Assembly: GCA_020847775.1 (NCBI GenBank)
Contig: JADLBI010000022.1
Coordinates: 1-6,297, forward strand
DNA from: Opitutaceae bacterium
GTDB lineage: Bacteria; Verrucomicrobiota; Verrucomicrobiia; Opitutales; Opitutaceae
Reading direction: 5' to 3'
DNA length: 6,297 nt
This document shows, piece by piece, positions 1-6,297 of the stretch. The translations under genes and the position numbers were made by a program. Under the pieces are notes generated by a model. It saw nothing but the letters and a program-made list of their open reading frames with translations. It was not told the origin of the DNA and did not search any database. Positions within the stretch are counted from its first letter, which is position 1; every line of letters starts with the position of its first letter.

Positions 1-464
1 ACACCGGTTCGGGCAATGCCGAGTTGAGCGGCCGCGGCTTGGGCGAGATCAAGTTGCTCGGATTGCTGTCCGAGTTGCTGCGCTTCACTTCGCTGCGCTT
101 CAACCACCTGAGCACGAACTTCACGGTGGAGCGTGACAAAGTGGTGTTTCCCGAAGTCAGCCTCACCGGTTCCAACTCCGCCATCAATGCCCGCGGTTCC
201 TACAGCCTGGCGCAGGGCGAACTGGATTTCAACGCGCGCGTCTATCCATTTCAGGAGAGCGAGTTTTTTCTGAAAACCGTCGTGGGCGCGGTGCTCACCC
301 CATTGTCCAATGTGCTGGAAGTGAAACTGACTGGCGAACTCGCCAAGCCCAAGTGGGCCTTTGTCATCGGCCCGACGAATCTTTTGCGCAGCCTCGGGGA
401 GGCCGCCGCCACCTCGACCGAACCCGCTCCGGTCACGCCCGCGCCCGCCGAAGCCAACCCCTGA
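1..464 (+). CDS. AsmA-like protein, C-terminal part (5' truncated)
   Basis: This is the last 153 codons of a larger gene whose 5' end lies before the window; codons are in phase from base 3 and TGA is at 462-464. The visible protein begins TGSGNAELSGRGLGEIKLLG. It continues with alternating beta-like stretches such as FPEVSLTGSNSAINARGSY and ends its folded part with VKLTGELAKPKW. This order (a G-x-A-x-L...LGEI-LLG segment, a short helical leucine-rich piece, then a LTG-x-L-x-PKW ending) is what I know from the C-terminal domain of AsmA-like proteins. Those are inner-membrane-anchored periplasmic beta-rich proteins linked to outer-membrane lipid or protein homeostasis. The final 20 or so residues are a Pro/Ala-rich tail. 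A TTG at 24 is not a credible start because the homologous domain already runs through it. The exact AsmA subfamily and substrate cannot be told from this fragment. Confidence 0.72.
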   Translation, partial: TGSGNAELSGRGLGEIKLLGLLSELLRFTSLRFNHLSTNFTVERDKVVFPEVSLTGSNSAINARGSYSLAQGELDFNARVYPFQESEFFLKTVVGAVLTPLSNVLEVKLTGELAKPKWAFVIGPTNLLRSLGEAAATSTEPAPVTPAPAEANP

Positions 465-529
465 GCCGCGCCTCGGGAAAAACGCATTGCTCCGGCCTGA
501 GGCGGCCGCATGTTAGGGTAAACGCCTTA

Positions 530-3500
530 ATGGATATCATCCGCACCTTGCCCCAAGCGCAATGGCCTGACCGGCTCGCGACCTTGCTCTCCGCCGCCCT
601 GGTGCTGCTGGGCGGCGGCTCGATGCTGGGCTGGTGGCTGCAAAGTGGTGCCTTGCTGCAACCTGTGGCTGGGATGCCGGCCATCAAGTTCAACAGCGCA
701 CTGGCCTTAGCCCTCATCGGCTTGGTGCTCCTCGGCCTTGAGCGCAAAATCAAACCCGCCCGCTGGCTGGCCTTGGTCCCGCTGGTCCTGTGCGCCTTGA
801 CCGGGCTGCAATCCTTGTTCGGAGCCAACTGGCACCTCGACGAACTACTGGCCAAGGACCACCTCTCTTTCCTCGAGCCCAACCCTGGACGGATGGCAAT
901 CTCCTCCGCATTCCTGCTAGCCGTGATCAGCGGCCTGCTCTGCTGGCGTGGCCAAGGGACGGAAAACAAAACCCGCCTGCTGCTTGAGGCATTAGTGGCC
1001 TCGCTTGCATGCGCAGCCGGCGTCTCCTCCCTACTGGGCCGCATCGCCGGTCTGCCCGCCATTTACAGCGGTGACTCCGCGCTGGTATCCTCGCCGGTGT
1101 CAGCGATTGGCATGATCTTGCTCGGCGCGGTGCTACTGACCCTGGCTTGGCGCGACGCCTTCGCGGAGGAGCAGAAACCACCCGCATGGACGGCCATTCC
1201 CGCCATTGTGCTCTGCCTGACCCTGACCTTCGTGCTTTGGATCGGGCTCCGTGAGCGCGAGCAAGCCTACCTGAGCGCGCGCACCCAAACCGCCATGGAC
1301 GGGCTCGCCGTGCAGATCGGCGCGGAGCTCGAACATCAGGTCAGCGAACTAGAGAAAATCGCCCGCCGCTGGGGCGACGCAGGTAAGGTCAATCCCGTCA
1401 TTTGGGAGGCCGACGCCGCCACCTTGATGACCATGGCCCAAGCCAACGGATGCGTCTCGATCGCCTTCGTCAGTCCTGAATTCCGCGTCACTTGGTCTTT
1501 TTCCGGGAAGAGCAACGCCAACACCACACCCGGCCAAGGGCCTCCCACCCCGCGGTCACCGCAATATTCGCCGCATGACTCTTTTACGCTCGATCACGCC
1601 GGTGTGCCCGAACGCTTGGCCGCCCTGCAGCAAATCGCCCACGCCAATCAACTGAACCCAAACGCCTTCGCGGCCGTCATCTCGGCATCGACAAATATCG
1701 ACGCCAAGGGCGATGGGTTTGTCATCTACGCCCCTGTTATCACTCAGGGAAAACTCTTCGGATTTGTCGCCGCCGATTTTATTTACGCCCGTTTCTTCCG
1801 CTCCCTGATCGCCGATCGGGTCAAGCTGGAGGGGAATTATGACGCCGCTATTCAGATCAACAACCATGTCGTGTTTAACTCCAACCAGCTGGACTCCAGC
1901 CTTCGCACGACCTCGCTGACCCTCGACCGGGCCTACACCATAGCCGACCGTCGCATCCGCCTTTATCTCACCCCTTCGGCCGATGCGCTAGCCCGCGATC
2001 GACGCTACTTGCCTGAACTGGCGCTCATCTTCGGCATCGGCATCACCATACTTATCGGCATAAGCGTGCACCTCGCCCGGCGCGCGCGCACCGGACAACA
2101 TGATGCCGAGTCGTCCAATCGCCGACTCTTGGCCGAAAACGAGGAACGCCGCCGCGTCGAAGAGCGCTTAAAGACCTCGGATGAGCGCCTGCGCCTCGCC
2201 CTCGATTCCACCCAGATCGGTATCTTCGAATGGCACATCGGCGGGCAACGGGTCGAATACAGCCCCGGCCTCTGGGTCATGCTGGGCTATGACCCCGGTC
2301 GCATGCCCGCCTCCGCCGAGGCATGGCAATCGCTGATCCACCCAGACGACCTGCCGAGCTTTATCAAACTCCGGGATCAACAACTCGCGGGTCAAGTGGA
2401 GTTCATCGAGCCCGAATACCGCGTGCGCGCTCAGACTGGCCAATGGCACTGGGTTTCTGTCCGCGCCCGCAGCGTGGGCATGCTCTCCGACGGCCCGACG
2501 CGCATCATCGGCACCGTGCAGGACATCAGCGCGCGCCGCGAGGCCGAAAGCGCTTTGCGCCAAAGCCAAACCGAAACCCGCAAACTGTCCCTCGTCGCCG
2601 CCAAAACCGACAACCCGGTGGTGATTTGCTCGCCGGACGGCGCCATCGAGTGGACCAACGAGAGTTTCGTCCGCGTGATGGAATATACCCTCGACGAAGT
2701 CGCGGGCCGCAACCTCGCCACTTTGCTTGCCGGCCCCGAAACCAATCCCCGCACCGTCGCGCAAATCCGCGCCGCCACCACCAACGGCCAAGGCCTGACG
2801 ACCGATCTGGTCAACTACTCCAAGTCCGGCCGCAAATACCACCTGCACCTCGAATCCCAGCCTGTTCACAACGAGCACGGAAAGCTCGTGAACTTCATCC
2901 TCATCCTGAACGACATCACGACGCGGGTGGCCACGGAGGATCAGCTGCGCCGCGCCAAGACCGAGGCCGACGCCACCTCCAGGGCCAAGAGCGAATTCCT
3001 CGCCTCCATGTCGCACGAGATCCGCACACCCATGAACGGCGTGATCGGCATGACCAGCCTGCTGATGGAAACCACGCTGACCGGCGAACAACGCGACTTC
3101 GTCAACACCATCCGCACCTCCGGCGAAGCGCTCCTCACCATCATCAACGACATCCTCGACTTTTCCAAAATCGAATCCGGCAAGCTCGAGCTCGAGCACC
3201 TCCCCTTCGACCTCGGGTTGTGCTTGGAGGAGGCGTTCGACCTGTTCGCGATGCAGGCCTCCGCCAAAAAACTCGAGCTCACCTTCCACATCGGGCCCGA
3301 CGTCCCGCCCTGGATCGTCAGCGACGTCACGCGTCTCCGCCAGATCGTCGTCAACCTCGTCAACAACGCCGTCAAATTCACGCCCAGCGGCAGCATCGCG
3401 GTCGTTGTTCGGACCAACGGCGAGGCCACCGAGCAAGGCCGGCTCATCGAATTCGCCGTGCGCGACACCGGCATCGGTATTCCTCCCGACCGCCTCGACC

Positions 3501-4558
3501 GCTTGTTCAAGGCCTTCTCCCAAGTCGATTCGTCCACCACGCGCAAATACGGTGGCACCGGTCTCGGCTTGGCCATCGCCCAACGCCTCTGCGCGCTCAT
3601 GGGTGGAGACATCCGTGTCGAAAGCACGCCCGGCGCGGGCTCCGTCTTCACCTTTTCCATCCGCGCGCAAATCGCCGAGTTGCCGGCGGATCACTCCCTG
3701 CCGGCCGCGCCGGCCGAATTACTCGCGGGCACCGTGCTGTGTGTCGAACCGCATCCCGTCACCGCCGCGCGCTGGCAAGCGTTCTTCGACCGCTGGCAGG
3801 CACCCTGCCGCATCGCCCACGATTTGGGCGAGACCGTCGCGATACTCGCCTCCCTCCGCACCCCCGTGTCGCTCTTCGTTATCAACGTGGACGAGACCGG
3901 CGACGATTCTCCGCTGGTGCAGTGGCCTGAGATTGCCGCGCCGCGTCTGCTCGTGCTGCCCTTTGGCCAAACCGCGCCGACGGATTTGCCTGACGCAATC
4001 AACATCGCCACCACCTACAAGCCGCTGAAGACCGCCGCGCTGGTCCACGCCGTGCGGCAGTTGTTTAATCCCCAAGAAGCCGGACTGCGTTCCGGCCAGC
4101 GCAAACTGGACCACCGCACACTCGCCGAAAAAATCCCGCTCGATGTGCTCTTGGCCGAGGATAACACCGTCAACCAGAAGGTCGCGCTGCGCTTCCTCGA
4201 ACGCCTCGGCTACCGCGCCGACGCCGTCGGCAACGGCCTCGAAGCCGTCACCGCCGTCCAGTCTCGGCACTACCACCTCGTGTTCATGGATATTCAAATG
4301 CCGGAGATGGACGGCTTCGAGGCTGGTCGGCAAATCCGCCGTCGGCTGCCCGCCGACCGTCAGCCGAGAATCGTGGCGCTGACCGCCAACGCCATGCAGG
4401 GCGACCGCGAACAATGCCTCGCCGCCGGCATGGACGATTACATCAGCAAGCCGGTCAAACTACACGATATCGACGCCGTGATCCGTCGCTTGTTTGACTC
4501 GGGCTCGACTTCACCGCTCCTGCCCGAAGGCGGCGGCCGCGACTACACCTCGGTCTGA
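530..4558 (+). CDS. CHASE-PAS-PAS hybrid sensor histidine kinase with two receiver domains
   Basis: A 1342-residue membrane hybrid kinase. Helices lie near residues 16-37, 53-70, 79-97, 122-139, 150-170, 185-206 and 220-240. A CHASE-like region (about 245-490, with GDGFVIYAP at 394) follows, then an eighth helix (494-516). Loop charges fit positive-inside, placing the CHASE region in the periplasm. A short coiled coil leads to PAS1 (551-667) and PAS2 (about 685-798). HisKA has the H-box SMSHEIRTPMNG with His829. The ATPase domain shows the N-box (Asn946), DTGIGI (Asp979) and GGTGLGL (1008-1014). A first receiver (about 1066-1175) is degenerate, with Asn1119 at the phospho-acceptor position. 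The second is canonical: Glu1210/Asp1211, Asp1254, Thr1285, Lys1307. The expected role is autophosphorylation at His829 and transfer to Asp1254; the ligand is unknown. The frame stays open back to 353 inside the upstream gene, but ATG 530 starts just before the first helix and avoids that overlap. No strong Shine-Dalgarno is seen (AGGG at 515-518 is distant). No HPt domain is present. Confidence 0.93.
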   Translation: MDIIRTLPQAQWPDRLATLLSAALVLLGGGSMLGWWLQSGALLQPVAGMPAIKFNSALALALIGLVLLGLERKIKPARWLALVPLVLCALTGLQSLFGANWHLDELLAKDHLSFLEPNPGRMAISSAFLLAVISGLLCWRGQGTENKTRLLLEALVASLACAAGVSSLLGRIAGLPAIYSGDSALVSSPVSAIGMILLGAVLLTLAWRDAFAEEQKPPAWTAIPAIVLCLTLTFVLWIGLREREQAYLSARTQTAMDGLAVQIGAELEHQVSELEKIARRWGDAGKVNPVIWEADAATLMTMAQANGCVSIAFVSPEFRVTWSFSGKSNANTTPGQGPPTPRSPQYSPHDSFTLDHAGVPERLAALQQIAHANQLNPNAFAAVISASTNIDAKGDGFVIYAPVITQGKLFGFVAADFIYARFFRSLIADRVKLEGNYDAAIQINNHVVFNSNQLDSSLRTTSLTLDRAYTIADRRIRLYLTPSADALARDRRYLPELALIFGIGITILIGISVHLARRARTGQHDAESSNRRLLAENEERRRVEERLKTSDERLRLALDSTQIGIFEWHIGGQRVEYSPGLWVMLGYDPGRMPASAEAWQSLIHPDDLPSFIKLRDQQLAGQVEFIEPEYRVRAQTGQWHWVSVRARSVGMLSDGPTRIIGTVQDISARREAESALRQSQTETRKLSLVAAKTDNPVVICSPDGAIEWTNESFVRVMEYTLDEVAGRNLATLLAGPETNPRTVAQIRAATTNGQGLTTDLVNYSKSGRKYHLHLESQPVHNEHGKLVNFILILNDITTRVATEDQLRRAKTEADATSRAKSEFLASMSHEIRTPMNGVIGMTSLLMETTLTGEQRDFVNTIRTSGEALLTIINDILDFSKIESGKLELEHLPFDLGLCLEEAFDLFAMQASAKKLELTFHIGPDVPPWIVSDVTRLRQIVVNLVNNAVKFTPSGSIAVVVRTNGEATEQGRLIEFAVRDTGIGIPPDRLDRLFKAFSQVDSSTTRKYGGTGLGLAIAQRLCALMGGDIRVESTPGAGSVFTFSIRAQIAELPADHSLPAAPAELLAGTVLCVEPHPVTAARWQAFFDRWQAPCRIAHDLGETVAILASLRTPVSLFVINVDETGDDSPLVQWPEIAAPRLLVLPFGQTAPTDLPDAINIATTYKPLKTAALVHAVRQLFNPQEAGLRSGQRKLDHRTLAEKIPLDVLLAEDNTVNQKVALRFLERLGYRADAVGNGLEAVTAVQSRHYHLVFMDIQMPEMDGFEAGRQIRRRLPADRQPRIVALTANAMQGDREQCLAAGMDDYISKPVKLHDIDAVIRRLFDSGSTSPLLPEGGGRDYTSV

Positions 4559-5751
4559 AGCCGCGCGCATCGCGCCGCAAACGCGGTGCCGACCAAGTTG
4601 CGCTGCTCCAACGGATCCTCGGCTAGGTCAAAACACAGCCACGGCGCGCCGTCGGCCCCGGCCACATATTTCCAATCCTGCGCCCGCGCTCCGCGCCAAA
4701 CCCGGTCGCATTGCTCCGGCAGGGCCACCACGCCCGGCATGGAAATTTCCGCCACCTCCGGCGCCTTGGTCCAAGCTCTTCCCTCCGCCCACCCCCGCGT
4801 CATGTCGGGCAAATCCAGCAGCGACACCGCCGCCGACGATCGCGAAGGCGACATATCCGGATGTCGCACCAGCAACGGCACGCGCACGCTCTCCTCATGC
4901 GGCCAGCCTTTGCGAAACAGCCCGTGCGCCCCGTGCATATCGCCGTGCGCGCTGGTGAAAACGATCACCGTCTCCGCCGGCAAACGCGCGATCAGGCGGC
5001 CGATCGCCGCGTCTGTCGCCGCGATATGCGCGTAATAGCCCGCTAACTCACGGCGCGCTCGTTCCTCGACCGCGCCTCCGCGCGGCACATTACCCGCCAA
5101 TTCGATTTGCGCCGGAGCGATCGCGCTCACGCCGTCGGCCAACGCGGCGTAAGGCGGATGCGGCGCCTCCAAACTCACCACCCCAAACCACGGCGCCGCC
5201 CGCGCGCACAGATGATTCGCCGCGCGCGCCGCGACGACCTCGCTCTGGTAGCCGGCGAACCGCTCCGGCTGCGGCAATCGCGTGCCGTGCAGCCACGGAT
5301 CGTTCAGTTGAAACCCGCCTTCAAAACCCTCCCAAAAATCGAAACCGCCACGCCGCTCCGACGGCACGATCATACGCGCGTGTGGCTCGCCCACCAGCGG
5401 GGCTGTGCGATCACGCGGCGCCAGATGCCATTTGCCGAAAAACGCCGTGTGATAACCGCCGTCATGCAAGTCGTGCGCGATGGTGCGCGCATCAAGCGGC
5501 AGCGGATCATAATAATCGCGCACGCCGTTTTGCGGCGAGGGCCGGCCCGTCAGTAACGCCGCGCGGGCAAACGGCCCGAACGGATGCGGCGTGACCGCCT
5601 GCGCGTAATTCACGCTCCGCGCCGCCAGCGCGTCCAGCGCCGGGGTGCGCGCGTTGGCATCGCCCGCGTAACCGCAGGCCGAGGCGCGCCATTGCGTGGT
5701 CACAATCCAGAGAATATTGCGGCATGGCTCCATCGGCGCATAAGGTTCCAT
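4543..5751 (-). CDS. Sulfatase-family protein lacking key catalytic residues (probable pseudosulfatase)
   Basis: A 402-residue protein of the type I sulfatase / alkaline phosphatase-like fold. Recognisable family motifs in order are NILWIVTTQWR (12-22), ARAALLTGR (62-70), FFGKWHL (104-110), EAPHPPY (195-201), VIVFTSAHGDMHGAHGL (262-278), EESVRVPLLVRHP (286-298) and a C-terminal WKYV...CFDLAEDPLEQRNL segment. Active sulfatases carry D-D or D-Q at the first motif, a Cys or Ser (converted to formylglycine) in C/S-x-P-x-R, and S-D-H/N-G near residue 267. Here these read T-T-Q (Thr19 for Asp), G-P-F-A-R (Gly59 for Cys/Ser) and S-A-H-G (Ala268 for Asp). Lys107, His109, His198 and His269 remain. Sulfate-ester hydrolysis by the usual mechanism is therefore unlikely; binding or another role is inference. 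No signal peptide is seen, so it is probably cytoplasmic. The stop is TAG at 4543-4545. ATG 5751 is used; a second ATG six codons on (5733) would give MEPCRNILW and is equally plausible. Confidence 0.88.
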   Translation of the reverse strand: MEPYAPMEPCRNILWIVTTQWRASACGYAGDANARTPALDALAARSVNYAQAVTPHPFGPFARAALLTGRPSPQNGVRDYYDPLPLDARTIAHDLHDGGYHTAFFGKWHLAPRDRTAPLVGEPHARMIVPSERRGGFDFWEGFEGGFQLNDPWLHGTRLPQPERFAGYQSEVVAARAANHLCARAAPWFGVVSLEAPHPPYAALADGVSAIAPAQIELAGNVPRGGAVEERARRELAGYYAHIAATDAAIGRLIARLPAETVIVFTSAHGDMHGAHGLFRKGWPHEESVRVPLLVRHPDMSPSRSSAAVSLLDLPDMTRGWAEGRAWTKAPEVAEISMPGVVALPEQCDRVWRGARAQDWKYVAGADGAPWLCFDLAEDPLEQRNLVGTAFAARCARLQTEV

Positions 5752-5809
5752 TCAGCCTGAACCGCGGTCGCGGCCAGGCGCAACTTCATCGTGGCCCTGC
5801 GTCAATAAC
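5752..5809. promoter_or_regulatory. Divergent spacer, presumed promoters for both flanking genes
   Basis: These 58 bases separate the start codons of the minus-strand sulfatase-family gene and the plus-strand membrane protein gene, so the 5' control signals of both should lie here or in the neighbouring coding ends. TTGACG on the minus strand (5800-5805) resembles a -35 box, but no acceptable -10 follows at 16-18 bases. Two small symmetrical elements sit beside the sulfatase start: TCAG-C-CTGA (5752-5760) and ACCGCGGT (5761-5768). No convincing Shine-Dalgarno precedes either start. The regulatory role is inferred from gene orientation, not from a recognised site. Confidence 0.35.
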
Positions 5810-6297
5810 ATGAGCCCCGCGTTGCCAGCGCGGCCCAAAACCACCTTGCTCGCCGGAGTGCACGTCTTTCAACCGGGCAAACCTTACTGGTGGCAGTGGC
5901 CCACCATCCTCTCCTGCGACGCGCCGTCTGTCGCGGTGGCTTGGCAATGGATGTTTGCCCGCGCCGCGCGGGTGGAGCTCGGCGCGCACCATCACGCGAT
6001 TCTCTTCGCCGCGGTCTGGATCATCTATGCTGCGGATCGTTGGCTCGAAGGCTGGCGCTTGGCGCCCGGCCAGGTCAAAACGCAGCGGCACTACTTTTAT
6101 CAACGCCACCGCTGGCCGCTCTTCAGCCTTTGGGTGGCCGTGCTGGTCGCGGGGCTCGGCTTGGCGCTCACGCGCCTGGCCACACCGGAAATCCGGTCCG
6201 GGTTTTTACTGCTGGCCCCCGTGCTGCTCTACACACTCTCGCACCAATTCCTGCATCGCCACCATCCTTGGCGCGCGCCCAAGGAGCTGTGCGTGGC
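5810..6297 (+). CDS. Uncharacterised multi-pass membrane protein (3' truncated)
   Basis: An open frame from ATG at 5810 runs without a stop for 162 codons to the window edge. The protein starts MSPALPARPKTTLLAGVHVF. It is rich in Trp and His and has hydrophobic stretches near residues 32-50 (weak), 62-76, 104-121 and 130-147, so it is a likely inner-membrane protein. Notable polar motifs are YAADRWLEGWR (73-83), TQRHYFYQRHRW (91-102) and HQFLHRHHPWRAPKE (145-159), the last two between or after helices. The DRWLE motif followed by a basic His-rich loop recalls UbiA-like integral membrane proteins, but the fragment lacks a clear NxxxDxxxD motif, so I leave the function open. It diverges from the sulfatase-family gene across a 58-base spacer. 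Amino-acid composition, third-position G/C use and absence of stops support it as real; the antisense frame at 5786-6109 is Arg/Pro-rich and not convincing. Confidence 0.7.
   Translation, partial: MSPALPARPKTTLLAGVHVFQPGKPYWWQWPTILSCDAPSVAVAWQWMFARAARVELGAHHHAILFAAVWIIYAADRWLEGWRLAPGQVKTQRHYFYQRHRWPLFSLWVAVLVAGLGLALTRLATPEIRSGFLLLAPVLLYTLSHQFLHRHHPWRAPKELCV

Noticed and set aside
494..509. Small inverted repeat CGGCC...GGCCG between the AsmA-like gene and the kinase as a terminator.
   Set aside because: The stem is only five base pairs and no T-run follows, so it does not support an intrinsic terminator.
487..520. Possible promoter (TTGCTC ... TAGGGT) before the kinase.
   Set aside because: The spacing and -10 match are poor, and the 65-base spacer fits read-through from the upstream gene equally well.
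353..529. Possible 59-codon N-terminal extension of the kinase overlapping the AsmA-like gene.
   Set aside because: The extension is Arg/His-rich without a motif and overlaps a real gene in another phase. ATG 530 gives a normal N-terminus just before the first membrane helix.
2168..3694. Long antisense open frame (508 codons) across the PAS, HisKA and ATPase region of the kinase.
   Set aside because: It has no recognisable domain, is Gly/Asp/Val-rich with low complexity, and lies opposite a strongly conserved kinase. Long antisense frames are expected in high-GC coding DNA with biased third positions.
2323..3930. Long same-strand open frame (535 codons) in another phase within the kinase.
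   Set aside because: Its translation is Arg/Pro/His-rich with no domain pattern, a typical shifted-frame shadow of a GC-rich gene.
4559..4590. GC-rich potential hairpin just after the kinase stop.
   Set aside because: It lies within the coding end of the convergent gene, lacks a T-run, and is explained by codon composition.
5107..5556. Plus-strand 149-codon frame opposite the sulfatase-family gene.
   Set aside because: It is Arg-rich without motifs and is fully overlapped by a gene with clear sulfatase-family motifs on the other strand.

Overview
This window looks like chromosomal DNA from a high-GC Gram-negative bacterium, most likely of the Verrucomicrobiota and perhaps near the Opitutaceae. 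The assignment is inferred from the gene mix: an AsmA-like protein tail, a large CHASE-type hybrid histidine kinase, a sulfatase-family protein and a His/Trp-rich membrane protein. There is also strong G/C preference at third codon positions. No rRNA, tRNA, mobile element or CRISPR array is visible.

Layout: bases 1-464 hold the 3' end of an AsmA-like envelope protein on the + strand. After a 65-base spacer comes a 1342-residue membrane hybrid sensor kinase (530-4558, +). Its order is seven N-terminal membrane helices, periplasmic CHASE-like domain, an eighth helix, PAS, PAS, HisKA, HATPase, degenerate receiver, canonical receiver. A convergent sulfatase-fold gene (4543-5751, -) follows; its last 16 bases overlap the kinase 3' end. 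A 58-base divergent spacer separates it from a membrane protein gene (5810 to the window end, +), which is cut by the window edge.

Functionally, the genes do not form an obvious pathway. The first two lie on one strand and could be co-transcribed. The kinase probably senses an external ligand through its CHASE-like region and relays phosphate from His829 to Asp1254. No HPt protein or stand-alone response regulator is present to take the signal further.

The most notable observation is the sulfatase-fold protein. It keeps the family's scaffold motifs but lacks three key active-site residues: the first metal-ligand Asp is Thr19, the formylglycine Cys/Ser is Gly59, and the Asp of the SDHG motif is Ala268. 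It is therefore probably a pseudoenzyme or has been repurposed, while its frame remains intact. The rest of the window is ordinary. I do not see a clear multi-gene novel system.
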